Origin: Ascidiimonas meishanensis
Lineage (GTDB): Bacteria; Bacteroidota; Bacteroidia; Flavobacteriales; Flavobacteriaceae
Length of the DNA stretch: 64,000 nucleotides
Direction: 5' to 3'
Assembly: GCF_037782385.1 (NCBI RefSeq)
Contig: NZ_JBBEXD010000014.1
Coordinates: forward strand, 21,874 to 85,873
Part shown: piece by piece, positions 14,195 to 23,937 of the stretch
Position numbering within the stretch: position 1 is the first letter of the stretch
Layout: each line of letters opens with the position of its first letter
Made by a program: the position numbers and the translations under genes
Notes under the pieces: generated by a model
What the model was told of the DNA's origin: nothing
What the model saw: only the letters and a program-made list of their open reading frames with translations
Database searches by the model: none

Positions 14195-16385
14195 ATTTAT
14201 AAATCAGTTAGAAAGTAATGATTGCGGGCCAGCCTGTTTGGCTATGATTGCTAATGCCTATGAAAATCATATTGATTTAAAAGAGGCCAAGGAATTATGC
14301 GAAGTTACTCGAATGGGTGTTTCTGTAAAAGATATTCTGGCAGGTGGTAGAAAGTTAGGGTTTCAAAGTAATGCATTGAAACTTACCGCTGAAGATTTAG
14401 TACAAATTCCTTTGCCTGCCATATTGTTTTGGAAACAAGATCATTTTGTTGTACTTCAAAAAGTAAGATATAAAAAACATAAAGCATATTATCATATAGC
14501 TGATCCTGGCTTTGGTAATACCGTTATTGAAAAAGACCTTTTAGAAAAAGAATGGATAGGCAATAATACCAAAGGGGTCTGTCTTATATTTCAACCAACA
14601 GAAGAATTTAAAGCATCACCAAAAAGAAAGAGGAAAAATTTTAAAAAAAATGGGTTATATGATGAGTTAGTAAAATTTTCCAAAAAAAATAAGTTTAAAT
14701 ACTTCCTGTCTTTTTTCTTACTACTTATAGGGCTTTCTGCAAATTGGCTGATTCCTATAATATTTCAAAGAATTATTGACGATGGAATTATTGCTAAATC
14801 AATCAATCTAGTATTGGTATTATTGTTAGCTCAATTGGCTTTATTTTTAGGAAATTTTTGCTCCAGATTTTACAGTGATTATCTGTTGACTAAGTTTAAT
14901 TTTAATTTATCCATTAACCTTAAAGAAAACTTTTTAAAAAAGTTAATTAAATTACCTATAAATTATTTTGATACACGCTTAAACACCGATACGCTTCAAA
15001 GACTTACCGACTTGTCAAAAATACAGCAATTTTTAACTTGGAAGGGAATATCTTTTCTAATAAACGTTTTAAACCTGGTTGTTTTTAGCTTAATATTACT
15101 CTACCTTAATGAGGTAGTATTTGCAGTTTTTCTAGCATTAAGTGTTATTTCAATTATTTGGGTAGCGTTCTTTTTGAAAAAAAGAGCCACTTTAGAATAT
15201 TCAATGTTTATTCGGCAGTCAGATAACAGCAATAATCTTTACGAGTTTATAATGAATATGCCTGAAATAAAAGTAAATCAGGCTCAAAATGCAATCATTT
15301 CTAGAATAACTCAACTTCAAGTAAAGTTGAATGAGTTAGAATTAAAGTCTTTGTTTTTAAATATGTACCAATTATCAGGTGCAAATTTTATCCTTAAATT
15401 AAAAGAATTAAGTGTTATAGCCTATTGTGCCTATCTTATTATTATGTCTGAAATGACAGTGGGTACTTTGTTAAGTATTTCATATATCATTGGTCAATTA
15501 AGCGGCCCAATTATAAACTTAATAAACAATTTTAAAGATGTTCAAGATGCTCAAATTTCTAATAAAAGAGTTCAAGATGTATATAGTATTGCTAATGAAG
15601 ATGCATACATTAAAACAGAAGCTATAAATGATTTTTTTGAAATTGAAGATATTGTTTTAGACGATGTATCTTTTAAATATCCAGGGAGTTTTAATCCATT
15701 TGTTATAAAAAACTTGTCTTTATTAGTTCCTAAAAATAAAATAACGGCAATCGTGGGCACTAGTGGTAGTGGAAAAACAACACTAATGAAGTTGTTGATG
15801 AAATATTACAACCCTAATTCTGGTACTATTTATTTGGGTGATAGAAATTTTGAACAACTACATCCAGATAGCTGGAGAAAAAAATGTGGTGTTGTTTTAC
15901 AAGATGGTCATATTTTTTCCGGTTCTATTAAATACAACATAACCCTATCTGAAAATGAGTTCGTAGATGAAAAAGCTTTAAATAAAGCAATTAAAATTGC
16001 TTGTTTAGATGATTTTGTAAATTCATTGCCTTTAGGAGTTGAAACAAAAATTGGAAATGTAGGAATTCAGCTAAGCGGTGGTCAAAATCAAAGAGTTTTA
16101 ATTGCCCGAGCTATTTACAAAAATCCTGAATTTCTATTCTTTGATGAAGCTACAAGTTCGCTAGATGCTAACACAGAGAAAAGTATATTAAACAATCTCA
16201 ATGATTTTTTTAAAGGTAGAACAGTAATTGTAGTTGCCCATAGGCTAAGTACCGTTAAGAATGCCGATCAGATAATTGTTATGGAAAATGGACAGTTGAT
16301 CGAAAAAGGAAACCATAAAGAATTAATTAAAACACCTAATAAATATTATTCATTAGTCAAAAATCAACTAGAATTAGGAAATTAA
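14184..16385 (+). CDS. Peptidase-containing ABC exporter (PCAT, C39 family)
   Basis: The 733-residue protein combines three parts. The N-terminal C39 peptidase domain has Gln8, Cys14 (SNDCGPACLAMI), His87 (QDHFVVL) and Asp107 (ADPG) as its catalytic set. Next comes a six-helix ABC membrane domain (about 170-455). The ATPase has Walker A GTSGSGKT (525-532), signature LSGGQ (630-634) and Walker B FLFFDEATSSLD. Such PCATs cut double-glycine leaders while exporting the peptide across the inner membrane, which fits the LVGG of the precursors. No HlyD-type adaptor gene is present here. Confidence 0.95.
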   Translation: MKLKFINQLESNDCGPACLAMIANAYENHIDLKEAKELCEVTRMGVSVKDILAGGRKLGFQSNALKLTAEDLVQIPLPAILFWKQDHFVVLQKVRYKKHKAYYHIADPGFGNTVIEKDLLEKEWIGNNTKGVCLIFQPTEEFKASPKRKRKNFKKNGLYDELVKFSKKNKFKYFLSFFLLLIGLSANWLIPIIFQRIIDDGIIAKSINLVLVLLLAQLALFLGNFCSRFYSDYLLTKFNFNLSINLKENFLKKLIKLPINYFDTRLNTDTLQRLTDLSKIQQFLTWKGISFLINVLNLVVFSLILLYLNEVVFAVFLALSVISIIWVAFFLKKRATLEYSMFIRQSDNSNNLYEFIMNMPEIKVNQAQNAIISRITQLQVKLNELELKSLFLNMYQLSGANFILKLKELSVIAYCAYLIIMSEMTVGTLLSISYIIGQLSGPIINLINNFKDVQDAQISNKRVQDVYSIANEDAYIKTEAINDFFEIEDIVLDDVSFKYPGSFNPFVIKNLSLLVPKNKITAIVGTSGSGKTTLMKLLMKYYNPNSGTIYLGDRNFEQLHPDSWRKKCGVVLQDGHIFSGSIKYNITLSENEFVDEKALNKAIKIACLDDFVNSLPLGVETKIGNVGIQLSGGQNQRVLIARAIYKNPEFLFFDEATSSLDANTEKSILNNLNDFFKGRTVIVVAHRLSTVKNADQIIVMENGQLIEKGNHKELIKTPNKYYSLVKNQLELGN

Positions 16386-16429
16386 ATAATAACATTTTTC
16401 CTAGAAAGTATAATTAAATAAAATTTAAA

Positions 16430-17146
16430 ATGAAATTAATTAAAATAATTGCGTTTTGCCTAACAGTTTTCATACTTCAAGTGAATCACGCACAAAAAAA
16501 ATCTGATATGAGAATAATTCATCTTGCTGGTATCGTAGTAGATGCTGAAAACTTTACTCCCGTCTCTGGAGCAAATATATATGATAATGTATCAGGAAAA
16601 CTTCTCACCAATACTGATGAAAACGGTTATTTTCAAAGTGATTTAGAAGTTAGTCCAACAGGAGAAATCGAGTTTGCATTTAAAATAGAAGGTGAAAATT
16701 ACAACTTTTTGGTGCATAAAGAACATTGGGGACCTTGGCCTGGAAATCGCGAAGCAGTTTACCACATTGGGTTAAGAGCCCAAAATAGTGAAAGCCATGC
16801 CTTTTCTCAGCTATATTCTTCAGGAAGTGGAGTTTCTTATGAGAGTGCCTTAGCAGGACTTAACCTTGTAAAAGAAAAAACAGAGAACAAACTTAGCTTT
16901 GATAAAAAAATAAAACTGGCATTGGTAGGTAATCAGGATAGCTTTATTGAAGTGGATAATAGCTACTATATTGTTAGTGATTATGGCTGGATAAAAATAA
17001 ATTCTAAAGAAGATCTAATTTCAGTGAACGATGATGAACGTATTCAAGCCTTTAAAATGAATTCTTTTTTGCAAAGAAAAGATATTGGAAATATGTCTAC
17101 CACTGCTTCTAAAGAAACAGCAGCTGTAATCTATATAAGAGAATAA
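16430..17146 (+). CDS. Secreted carboxypeptidase-regulatory-like protein of the RiPP locus
   Basis: The 238-residue protein starts with a signal peptide (MKLIKIIAFCLTVFIL...NHAQ). A beta-sandwich of the CarboxypepD_reg type follows (about 30-120; HLAGIVVDAENFTPVSGANIYD and LLTNTDENGYFQSDL), with an odd HWGPWPGNREAVYHIGL stretch. The C-terminal half (120-238) is not recognised. It starts 44 bases after the exporter, in the same direction, and is likely cotranscribed. A role in product handling at the outer membrane or in self-protection is a guess from position only. Confidence 0.7.
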   Translation: MKLIKIIAFCLTVFILQVNHAQKKSDMRIIHLAGIVVDAENFTPVSGANIYDNVSGKLLTNTDENGYFQSDLEVSPTGEIEFAFKIEGENYNFLVHKEHWGPWPGNREAVYHIGLRAQNSESHAFSQLYSSGSGVSYESALAGLNLVKEKTENKLSFDKKIKLALVGNQDSFIEVDNSYYIVSDYGWIKINSKEDLISVNDDERIQAFKMNSFLQRKDIGNMSTTASKETAAVIYIRE

Positions 17147-17609
17147 CTTCCCTCTTATAAGAGTTTTAAAGATATTAAAGGGGGGTGCCAAAAGACTTTA
17201 TTTTGGTAAATTATTATTTTCAGATAACACAGGAGCGTGTAAAAATGCGCTACATGTTTCATTGTATATGGTTTTATTTTGATGTAGCCTTCCCCTTTTT
17301 AGGGAAGGCTACAAACGTGTATCCTTGAAAAAATATACCCTAAATACGAAAATGAACGTAAGCACCTTATTACAATAGTATTAATAATTCAATGATCGCA
17401 TTTAAGATTAAAATATAAAACTGAAATTAGATCGAACTCATGTTAAAATAGGTGTCAAAGTAATTTTCTAAAAAATCATATTGCTGAAAATTTGCCTTTC
17501 CCCTGAAAATGTCTTGATAAAGGAATGTTTCATAGGTTAATTCAATCCAACAAATCTAAGGGTAGCCTTACTTTAAATCGAATGATTCAGAGTAAAGATA
17601 ATATGAATA
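17147..17609. other. 463-base non-coding stretch with a perfect hairpin
   Basis: No gene was found here. A perfect 12-bp stem (TGTAGCCTTCCC at 17283-17294 with GGGAAGGCTACA at 17302-17313) and 7-base loop CTTTTTA lies 137 bases after the RiPP locus. It has no T-run on either side, so it is not a classic terminator, but it may end or stabilise the transcript. The rest is AT-rich with no other feature I can support. It separates the RiPP locus from the convergent M14 peptidase gene. Confidence 0.6.
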
Positions 17610-20063
17610 TCAACGATTGTTTACCATAAAGACAGCATTCGCAAAAAATAACTTTCCGTTTTCCCAGAAACCTCTAAAAATAGGATTGTCCACAAAATAT
17701 ATAACACTTCCTTTTCCTACTTTTTCAACACCAAAAACTAGAGAATTTGCTACTTTTTTACGAGCTTCACTTCCAGCAAAGCCAGAGATAGGTTTATCAC
17801 TTCCTGAAAGATATACTACATTACCTTTATTTAAGTATTCAAAACTATTGTCACTTAGTTTTAGCGTAAAATAAGTGTCATTATAACCAAAAGCCAAAGG
17901 GTGAGTGATGTCTACTTTAGCCTTGAAAATAGCTCCTGTAATTAAATTTTTTATATATTCTCTATTTCCACTACCAAAGCTACTTAAATCTGGTAACGAA
18001 TCTTTTTCAACTATCTTCTTTTTGAGTCCAAACTCTTTAGTATCTGCTAGAGCCTTCAAGGCATCTCCTATGGCAATTAATTTCCCTCCTTGTTTTACCC
18101 AATTACGCACTTTTTCCAATTGATCTTTACTAAAAAAGCTACCTCCCCAAAGTTCAGGAAGAATAAGAACATCATAGTGTGACAAGTCTACTTTATTGAA
18201 GTAAGTATGATCTAAAATACTCACGGGGTATCCTAATTGCTGCTCAAAATAATGCCATGTCTCACCAAAATTCAAGGTAGAAGTGCTACCCCCAGACAAT
18301 AATGCAACTTTTACCTTCGGAATCATCTTTACATTATCTGACCCAAAATCATAACCGGAGTCTACAAAACCTGTTTTTGAAGAAGCCAGCGTTTGTCCGT
18401 GCTCATAGGCAGTTTGAGCAAGCGTCTTGAGAAAATTTTTATAATTTCTGTTATCTAATTTGGTAATTATAAGACTTCCTCTGCTATAAGAAACCCCATT
18501 CATTTCAAAGGGTTTAACAGCATATCTTACCCGAATATTATTAGCGAGCAAAGCAGCAAGAAAACGAGCATCCTGCATGCTACTCCAATTGGTTAAATAC
18601 GCATATGCATCGTCTTCTAAAACGACTATTTCAGGTTTAGTAACTGTTTTTGGTGTAGCGCTAACCGCACTTTCTGAAGCTATTGTATTTAGCCCGTATG
18701 CATAAGGTAGTGACCAAGCAGTAATATCGTAGGTGAGAGAATCACTTAATTTAGTATTTGGTTCAAATAATACCTTTACCAATTTACCTTTTGGTTGATT
18801 CGTACTAACCACCAAGTCATTTATAGAGGTACGCATACTACCAGAAGTACCTGTCTTATAATTAAAGCCTTTAACACTGCTATTGCTTGCAAAACCGTAT
18901 TTAATTTCATGCTGATCCAGTAGTTCGGTAAGCATTGAAATTTTATCTGCATCTCCGTTTAGAACGTAACTTTTATATTTAAAACTTCTGTTTGTATAGA
19001 ACTTTTTGAATTCTTCATTTAGCTTTTGTGCATTTTTTGAAGAGATTTCTACGGTAGAAATCCCAGTGGTGTAATGGTGTGCAATACGATCTTTAAGCGT
19101 AAGGGTGTCTCCATATGAGGTTGTAATACCTAAACCAGCACGACCACTCCCGCCTTGTTCATAAGTCATTCCAATGCCGCCATTATAAGTGGGATAGGTA
19201 TCGCCATAACTTGGATATAAAAGGTCAAAAACTTCTTTGGTAAAGTAGAACCAGCCTTCTTTATCAAAATACTTGGCGTGGTTTTTACCAATAGCTACTT
19301 GAAAATCTCTTTGCCACTGTGTAATTATCTCATGGAAAGGTTCTGCTGCTGGGGCAAAATAATAAGGGTCATCTACCCCTTGTTCATGGAAATCAACATG
19401 AACATGCGGCAACCATTTATTAAAAACCTTAAGTCTTTGCTGGCTTTCTACCTGTGTTACCCATGCCCAATCTCTATTTAAATCAAACATATAATGATTA
19501 GAACGTCCACTAATCCAAGGTTCATGATGTTCTTTACTATTGGGGTCTACATTATTCGGAGCATTTACATATTGGTTATACCAATTTACATAACGGTCTC
19601 GTCCGTCAGGATTAATACATGGGTCTATAATTACAACCGTATTTTTAAGCCATTCCTGTTTTTTTGTAAGCAGATCGTAGATGGTTTGCATAGAAGCTTC
19701 TGTACTTACGCTTTCATTTCCATGAACATTGTAACCCAACCACACAATAGCTTTGTCTGGACTGCCTTGTCCTTTCGTATTTTTTAAGTGTTCCGTTCTA
19801 ATATCTTCAAGAGTGTCTATGTTTTCTGGCGAAGAAACAAAAGCAACCAATAAGGTACGTTGCTCATTAGTTTTTCCATAAGATTCCAATTTAACCATAG
19901 AAGGCATAGCTTGCGCTATATGCCTGTAATAATCAACCACCTGGTGATGACGAGTAAAACGGGTTCCCAATTCATATCCTAAGAATTCTGATGGTGATTT
20001 TAGATTTTGTGCTGTAAGTAATGTGCTTACAGATATTAATATACTTGTAATGAATAATCTCAT
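17610..20063 (-). CDS. M14-family zinc carboxypeptidase-like metallopeptidase, secreted
   Basis: The 817-residue protein has a signal peptide (MRLFITSILISVSTLLTAQ). The peptidase domain (about 40-370) shows the M14 zinc ligands HGNE (His and Glu) and the later His in HVDFHEQ, along with NPDGRDRY and the substrate-binding NRDW. The C-terminal half (about 480-817) contains a glutamine-amidotransferase-like region (KVALLSGGSTSTLNFGETW...YDVLILPE), common in flavobacterial M14 proteins. It is probably a periplasmic peptidase that feeds on extracellular protein. It stands alone, divergent from bshC. Confidence 0.9.
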   Translation of the reverse strand: MRLFITSILISVSTLLTAQNLKSPSEFLGYELGTRFTRHHQVVDYYRHIAQAMPSMVKLESYGKTNEQRTLLVAFVSSPENIDTLEDIRTEHLKNTKGQGSPDKAIVWLGYNVHGNESVSTEASMQTIYDLLTKKQEWLKNTVVIIDPCINPDGRDRYVNWYNQYVNAPNNVDPNSKEHHEPWISGRSNHYMFDLNRDWAWVTQVESQQRLKVFNKWLPHVHVDFHEQGVDDPYYFAPAAEPFHEIITQWQRDFQVAIGKNHAKYFDKEGWFYFTKEVFDLLYPSYGDTYPTYNGGIGMTYEQGGSGRAGLGITTSYGDTLTLKDRIAHHYTTGISTVEISSKNAQKLNEEFKKFYTNRSFKYKSYVLNGDADKISMLTELLDQHEIKYGFASNSSVKGFNYKTGTSGSMRTSINDLVVSTNQPKGKLVKVLFEPNTKLSDSLTYDITAWSLPYAYGLNTIASESAVSATPKTVTKPEIVVLEDDAYAYLTNWSSMQDARFLAALLANNIRVRYAVKPFEMNGVSYSRGSLIITKLDNRNYKNFLKTLAQTAYEHGQTLASSKTGFVDSGYDFGSDNVKMIPKVKVALLSGGSTSTLNFGETWHYFEQQLGYPVSILDHTYFNKVDLSHYDVLILPELWGGSFFSKDQLEKVRNWVKQGGKLIAIGDALKALADTKEFGLKKKIVEKDSLPDLSSFGSGNREYIKNLITGAIFKAKVDITHPLAFGYNDTYFTLKLSDNSFEYLNKGNVVYLSGSDKPISGFAGSEARKKVANSLVFGVEKVGKGSVIYFVDNPIFRGFWENGKLFFANAVFMVNNR

Positions 20064-20252
20064 AGTCTATCTTAAAAAATTACAGATTACTCAAAGCTAC
20101 TAAATAAAAACAAATACCTAGCATATACATCTTAACGTATTTTTAGGAATTGAAAAAACAAAGAATTTTATCTTTACAGCATGGATGGTAAATAATCAAT
20201 TCTACAATAATTGGTAATATTGAGTTCCATTCCATTAATTTCAAAGAATTAT

Positions 20253-21854
20253 ATGCCAGACAACCATATAGATTTCCATGAAACCGGATATTTTTCCAGG
20301 CTCATCTGCGATTATTTAGACCAAAAAGATTCTTTAAAATCTTTTTATAATAGATTCCCTTCTTTAGATAACTTCCAAATCCAATTGGAAGAAAAAGGAA
20401 ATTCATTTTCATCAGCGCATAGAAAAATATTGAAATCGGCTCTTGAAAATCAATATGAGGGCATCGCATTATCAATGCTAACCAAAGAAAATTTAGAAGC
20501 ATTAGCAAATTCTAACACATTTACAGTTACTACAGGACATCAGCTTAATTTGTTTACAGGGCCATTGTATTTTTTATATAAGATTGTAGCCACTATTAAT
20601 CTATCAAGACAATTAAAAAAGGCATATCCAAACAATCATTTTGTACCAGTATATTGGATGGCTACAGAGGATCATGATTTTGATGAAATTTCTTTTTTCA
20701 ATTTAAATGGTAAAAAGTTTCAGTGGAATCGTTCTACTGATGGCGCGGTTGGAGACTTAAGTACCGAAGGGCTTGAAGATGTTTTTGAATATTTTTCAAA
20801 GGAAATAGGAGGAGGGATGTATGCCGATAAACTCCGGCAACTTTTTGAAAATGCGTATTTAAAACATCAAAATCTTACGAAGGCAACTCGTTATTTGGCA
20901 AACGAATTGTTTGGAACGTTCGGTTTAGTTATTGTAGATGGGCATGATGCTAATTTAAAAAGGATGTTTATTCCTCAAATGAAGAACGAATTGTTGTTGC
21001 AAAGGGCTGCACGAGAGATTCAAGACACTGCTAATGCGCTGGATCAACTTGGCTATAAGGTACAAGTGAACCCCAGAGAAATCAATTTGTTTTATTTGGA
21101 CGAAGAGCTAAGAGAGCGAATTATTGAAAAAGAAGGGAGATACTATATCAATGAAACAACAAAAAGTTTTTCGGAAGAAGAGATAGTAGAAGAATTAAAT
21201 GAATACCCTGAACGATTTAGTCCTAATGTCACTATGCGTCCTTTATACCAAGAAGTTATATTACCTAACCTGTGTTATATTGGAGGTGGTGGAGAATTGG
21301 CCTATTGGCTAGAGCTCAAAAGTTATTTTAAAGTTGAAAATATTACTTTTCCAATATTATTGCTAAGAAACTCTGCATTAATAATTACGCACAAGCAACA
21401 AGAAAAGCTTTCCAAACTAGGCATCACACACAAGCATCTATTCTTAAATCAGAATACATTTATTAATCGTAAAGTGCGAGAAATTTCTAATATAGATATT
21501 GATTTCACACCACAAAAAAAACACCTTGAAAGTCAATTTAAAGCCTTGTATGAACTTGCTGAGAAAACAGATAAATCTTTTCTGGGAGCAGTGAAAGCAC
21601 AGGAAGTAAAACAAATAAAAGGTTTAAAAAAGCTAGAAAAAAGATTGCTAAAAGCTCAAAAGAGAAAATTAGTAGATCAAGTAAATAGGATTACAGAGCT
21701 ACAAAATATATTGTTTCCGAATCAATCTTTGCAAGAACGAAATGTAAATTTTTCTCAGTTATATGTAGCGTATGGTCCAGATCTAATAAAGACGCTCCTC
21801 AATGAGCTAGATCCCCTTCACTTAAAGTTTGATATAATTGTAATGAGTAGTTAA
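20253..21854 (+). CDS. bshC: Bacillithiol biosynthesis cysteine-adding enzyme BshC
   Basis: The 533-residue protein has conserved BshC blocks: FTVTTGHQLNLFTGPLYFLY, VPVYWMATEDHDFDE and NVTMRPLYQEVILPNLCYIGG. BshC adds cysteine to glucosaminyl-malate in the last step of bacillithiol synthesis, the low-molecular-weight thiol of Bacillota and many Bacteroidota. An upstream TTG (20211) extends the frame, but ATG 20253 gives the usual N-terminus and length and is preferred. Its stop overlaps the end of the next gene on the other strand by four bases. Confidence 0.93.
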   Translation: MPDNHIDFHETGYFSRLICDYLDQKDSLKSFYNRFPSLDNFQIQLEEKGNSFSSAHRKILKSALENQYEGIALSMLTKENLEALANSNTFTVTTGHQLNLFTGPLYFLYKIVATINLSRQLKKAYPNNHFVPVYWMATEDHDFDEISFFNLNGKKFQWNRSTDGAVGDLSTEGLEDVFEYFSKEIGGGMYADKLRQLFENAYLKHQNLTKATRYLANELFGTFGLVIVDGHDANLKRMFIPQMKNELLLQRAAREIQDTANALDQLGYKVQVNPREINLFYLDEELRERIIEKEGRYYINETTKSFSEEEIVEELNEYPERFSPNVTMRPLYQEVILPNLCYIGGGGELAYWLELKSYFKVENITFPILLLRNSALIITHKQQEKLSKLGITHKHLFLNQNTFINRKVREISNIDIDFTPQKKHLESQFKALYELAEKTDKSFLGAVKAQEVKQIKGLKKLEKRLLKAQKRKLVDQVNRITELQNILFPNQSLQERNVNFSQLYVAYGPDLIKTLLNELDPLHLKFDIIVMSS

Positions 21855-22393
21855 GGAACTAAATAGGTGCCTTTCCAATTTTCATTTTTCTTTTTAAAAC
21901 GAACACGAATATGATTAGGTCGTTTTAGTCTTAAATATTCAATTTCTTCCGGAATAAGCCTGATAGCAGTAAAAAAGTGTTCCCGATCCATATAATCTAC
22001 TTCATCGGGGTTTTTAATCTCTTGTCCGGGGGAAGATTCTGTGGTATAGTCTTTTCGTGATTTAGGAGGGATTTTTTCCCAAATGTCATGTAATTCCCTA
22101 TCATTTGTAATTCTTTTGGCAGTAGCTTTTACAGTAATTTGAAGTAATCTTGATTTATCAAAAAACAACATAGAAACGCTTTTATTGTCTTCTATATGGT
22201 TCATCTTTTCAGATCGTCTATCTGTATAAACAGTCATGCTTAATAACTCATCCACTTCTCTAAGAACCACGGTACGAAGTCTAGGAGTTTGCTCTTCATC
22301 AACGGTAGCTAACGTAAAATAACGGAATGCGTGTTTATGATGATTTACTGCACCTTTAAAATCCTTAATTATTGAAGCAAATAGTAAATCCAT
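21851..22393 (-). CDS. PPOX-family protein (pyridoxamine phosphate oxidase-like)
   Basis: The 180-residue protein resembles the Pyridox_oxase_2 group. An N-terminal block (FRYFTLATVDEEQTPRLRTVVLR) reads like the FMN-binding core of PdxH-type enzymes, and a C-terminal RPNHIRVRFKK...W follows. It probably binds FMN, but the substrate is unsettled: in this subgroup activity on pyridoxamine phosphate has not been shown generally. It overlaps bshC tail-to-tail by four bases and starts at ATG 22393. Confidence 0.8.
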   Translation of the reverse strand: MDLLFASIIKDFKGAVNHHKHAFRYFTLATVDEEQTPRLRTVVLREVDELLSMTVYTDRRSEKMNHIEDNKSVSMLFFDKSRLLQITVKATAKRITNDRELHDIWEKIPPKSRKDYTTESSPGQEIKNPDEVDYMDREHFFTAIRLIPEEIEYLRLKRPNHIRVRFKKKNENWKGTYLVP

Positions 22394-22509
22394 AGTGTAA
22401 TTGAGATTCTTTTAACTAAAGATAAAGTTACGGAATAATTAGAGTGAAATGATAAGAGATTAAAAAGAAATCTTTCGTTAATAGTACCTTTACGAAAACT
22501 TACTCAAAC

Positions 22510-23883
22510 ATGCATCAGATAGATATCGGACTTATAGAGATGACGCTTGACGTTATGAAATATGCCATCAACCGCATAACCAATAACAATCCTGAAATGG
22601 GGAAGCCTAAAAAGGAATCCGATTTAAAGGCACTGGCAGGAGATACCATAACAGCAACTGGAATAGGAGGTGAACGCGCTTTTGAATTGTTTAAGGATGT
22701 TTTTGCTAAGGCTACGGTTCCTATAGATCATCCAAGGCATTTGGCTTTTGTTCCAGCGGCACCCACAAGAGCAGCGGTAATGTTTGATTTAGTTACTTCT
22801 GCTTCTAGTGTTCATGGGGCTTATTGGATGGAAGGCGCCGGCGCTATTTTCTGCGAAAATGAAGCCATGCATTGGCTTGTATCCCTTACAGGGCTACCCG
22901 CCGGCGCCTTTGGAGTTTTTACTAGCGGAGGTACTGCCGCTAATCTTTCAGCAATGGTAGCCGCTAGGGAAACATGGCGAAAGCATCCAGAAAATCAGCA
23001 TATAAAAGGGCTAATTATTACCAGTAGCGGAGCACATTCTTCTATCAAAGCAATGGCAAAAGTGATGGATGTTGATGTAATGCTGGTGGCTACAGAAGAT
23101 AGAATGGATGGATATCAACTTAAAGACAAAATTGATGCTTTGAGTGGTAATGAGCGTAAACGACTGTTTGCTGTTGTTGGAACTGGAGGAACCACCAATG
23201 CAGGAATTATTGATGATCTTGCTGGGATTGCGGAAATTTGTGAAGCAGAAAAATTATGGTTTCATGTAGATGCTGCTTATGGGGGTGGCGCATTGGTCGC
23301 AGATTCTGTACGTCATTTGTTTACAGGTATTGAAAAGGCAGACAGCGTAACTATAGATCCACATAAATGGTTGTTTTCTCCTTATGATTGCGGAGCAGTA
23401 ATTTATAAACAACCAGCCCTTGCCAAAGCGGCACATTCGCAAGAAGGATCTTATCTGGATATTTTTAAAGACGAAGGTGCGCAAGGCTTTAATCCCTCTG
23501 ATTATCAAATTCAACTGACTAGGCGGGTAAGAGGGCTTCCATTATGGTTTTCTTTAGCAATGCATGGAACCGATAAATATAAATGGGCGGTTGAAAGGGG
23601 TATTGCACTCGCTAATCATGCAGGGGAATTAATAAAGGAACGAGCTGAAAATCTAGAATTGGTAAGAGCGCCTGCCTTATCCTGTGTGCTATTCCGGCGA
23701 AAAGGATGGACTCCAGAAGACTATCGTAATTGGACTTATAAAAATCACAATGAAGGGTTTGCACTTGTTACCCCAACCAAATGGAAAAACAAGGGAACTT
23801 ATGAAACAGTAGCCCGGTTTTGTTTTATCAATCCTGATACTACTTATGAGGATATTGTAGCCATTTTGGATAGTATGAAGTGA
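22510..23883 (+). CDS. PLP-dependent group II decarboxylase
   Basis: The 457-residue protein carries HVDAAYGGG and DPHKWLFSPYDCG, with Lys286 as the pyridoxal-phosphate Schiff-base lysine, and the substrate-loop pattern FTSGGTAANL. Group II members decarboxylate aromatic amino acids, glutamate or diaminobutyrate. The sequence does not tell which, though the HPRHLAFVPAAP block points to the aromatic/diaminobutyrate branch. It is cytosolic and monocistronic, with ATG 22510 as the start. Confidence 0.88.
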   Translation: MHQIDIGLIEMTLDVMKYAINRITNNNPEMGKPKKESDLKALAGDTITATGIGGERAFELFKDVFAKATVPIDHPRHLAFVPAAPTRAAVMFDLVTSASSVHGAYWMEGAGAIFCENEAMHWLVSLTGLPAGAFGVFTSGGTAANLSAMVAARETWRKHPENQHIKGLIITSSGAHSSIKAMAKVMDVDVMLVATEDRMDGYQLKDKIDALSGNERKRLFAVVGTGGTTNAGIIDDLAGIAEICEAEKLWFHVDAAYGGGALVADSVRHLFTGIEKADSVTIDPHKWLFSPYDCGAVIYKQPALAKAAHSQEGSYLDIFKDEGAQGFNPSDYQIQLTRRVRGLPLWFSLAMHGTDKYKWAVERGIALANHAGELIKERAENLELVRAPALSCVLFRRKGWTPEDYRNWTYKNHNEGFALVTPTKWKNKGTYETVARFCFINPDTTYEDIVAILDSMK

Positions 23884-23937
23884 GAAATGAACATTTCCAC
23901 AACATTATAAATGTATACTTGAACTTATATAAAATAA

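Noticed and set aside
7382..17146. Mobile element origin of the RiPP locus
   Set aside because: No transposase, integrase, att-like repeat or tRNA boundary was seen; base composition looks like the surroundings by eye.
17283..17313. Rho-independent terminator at the RiPP end
   Set aside because: The stem is perfect but there is no T-run on either strand.
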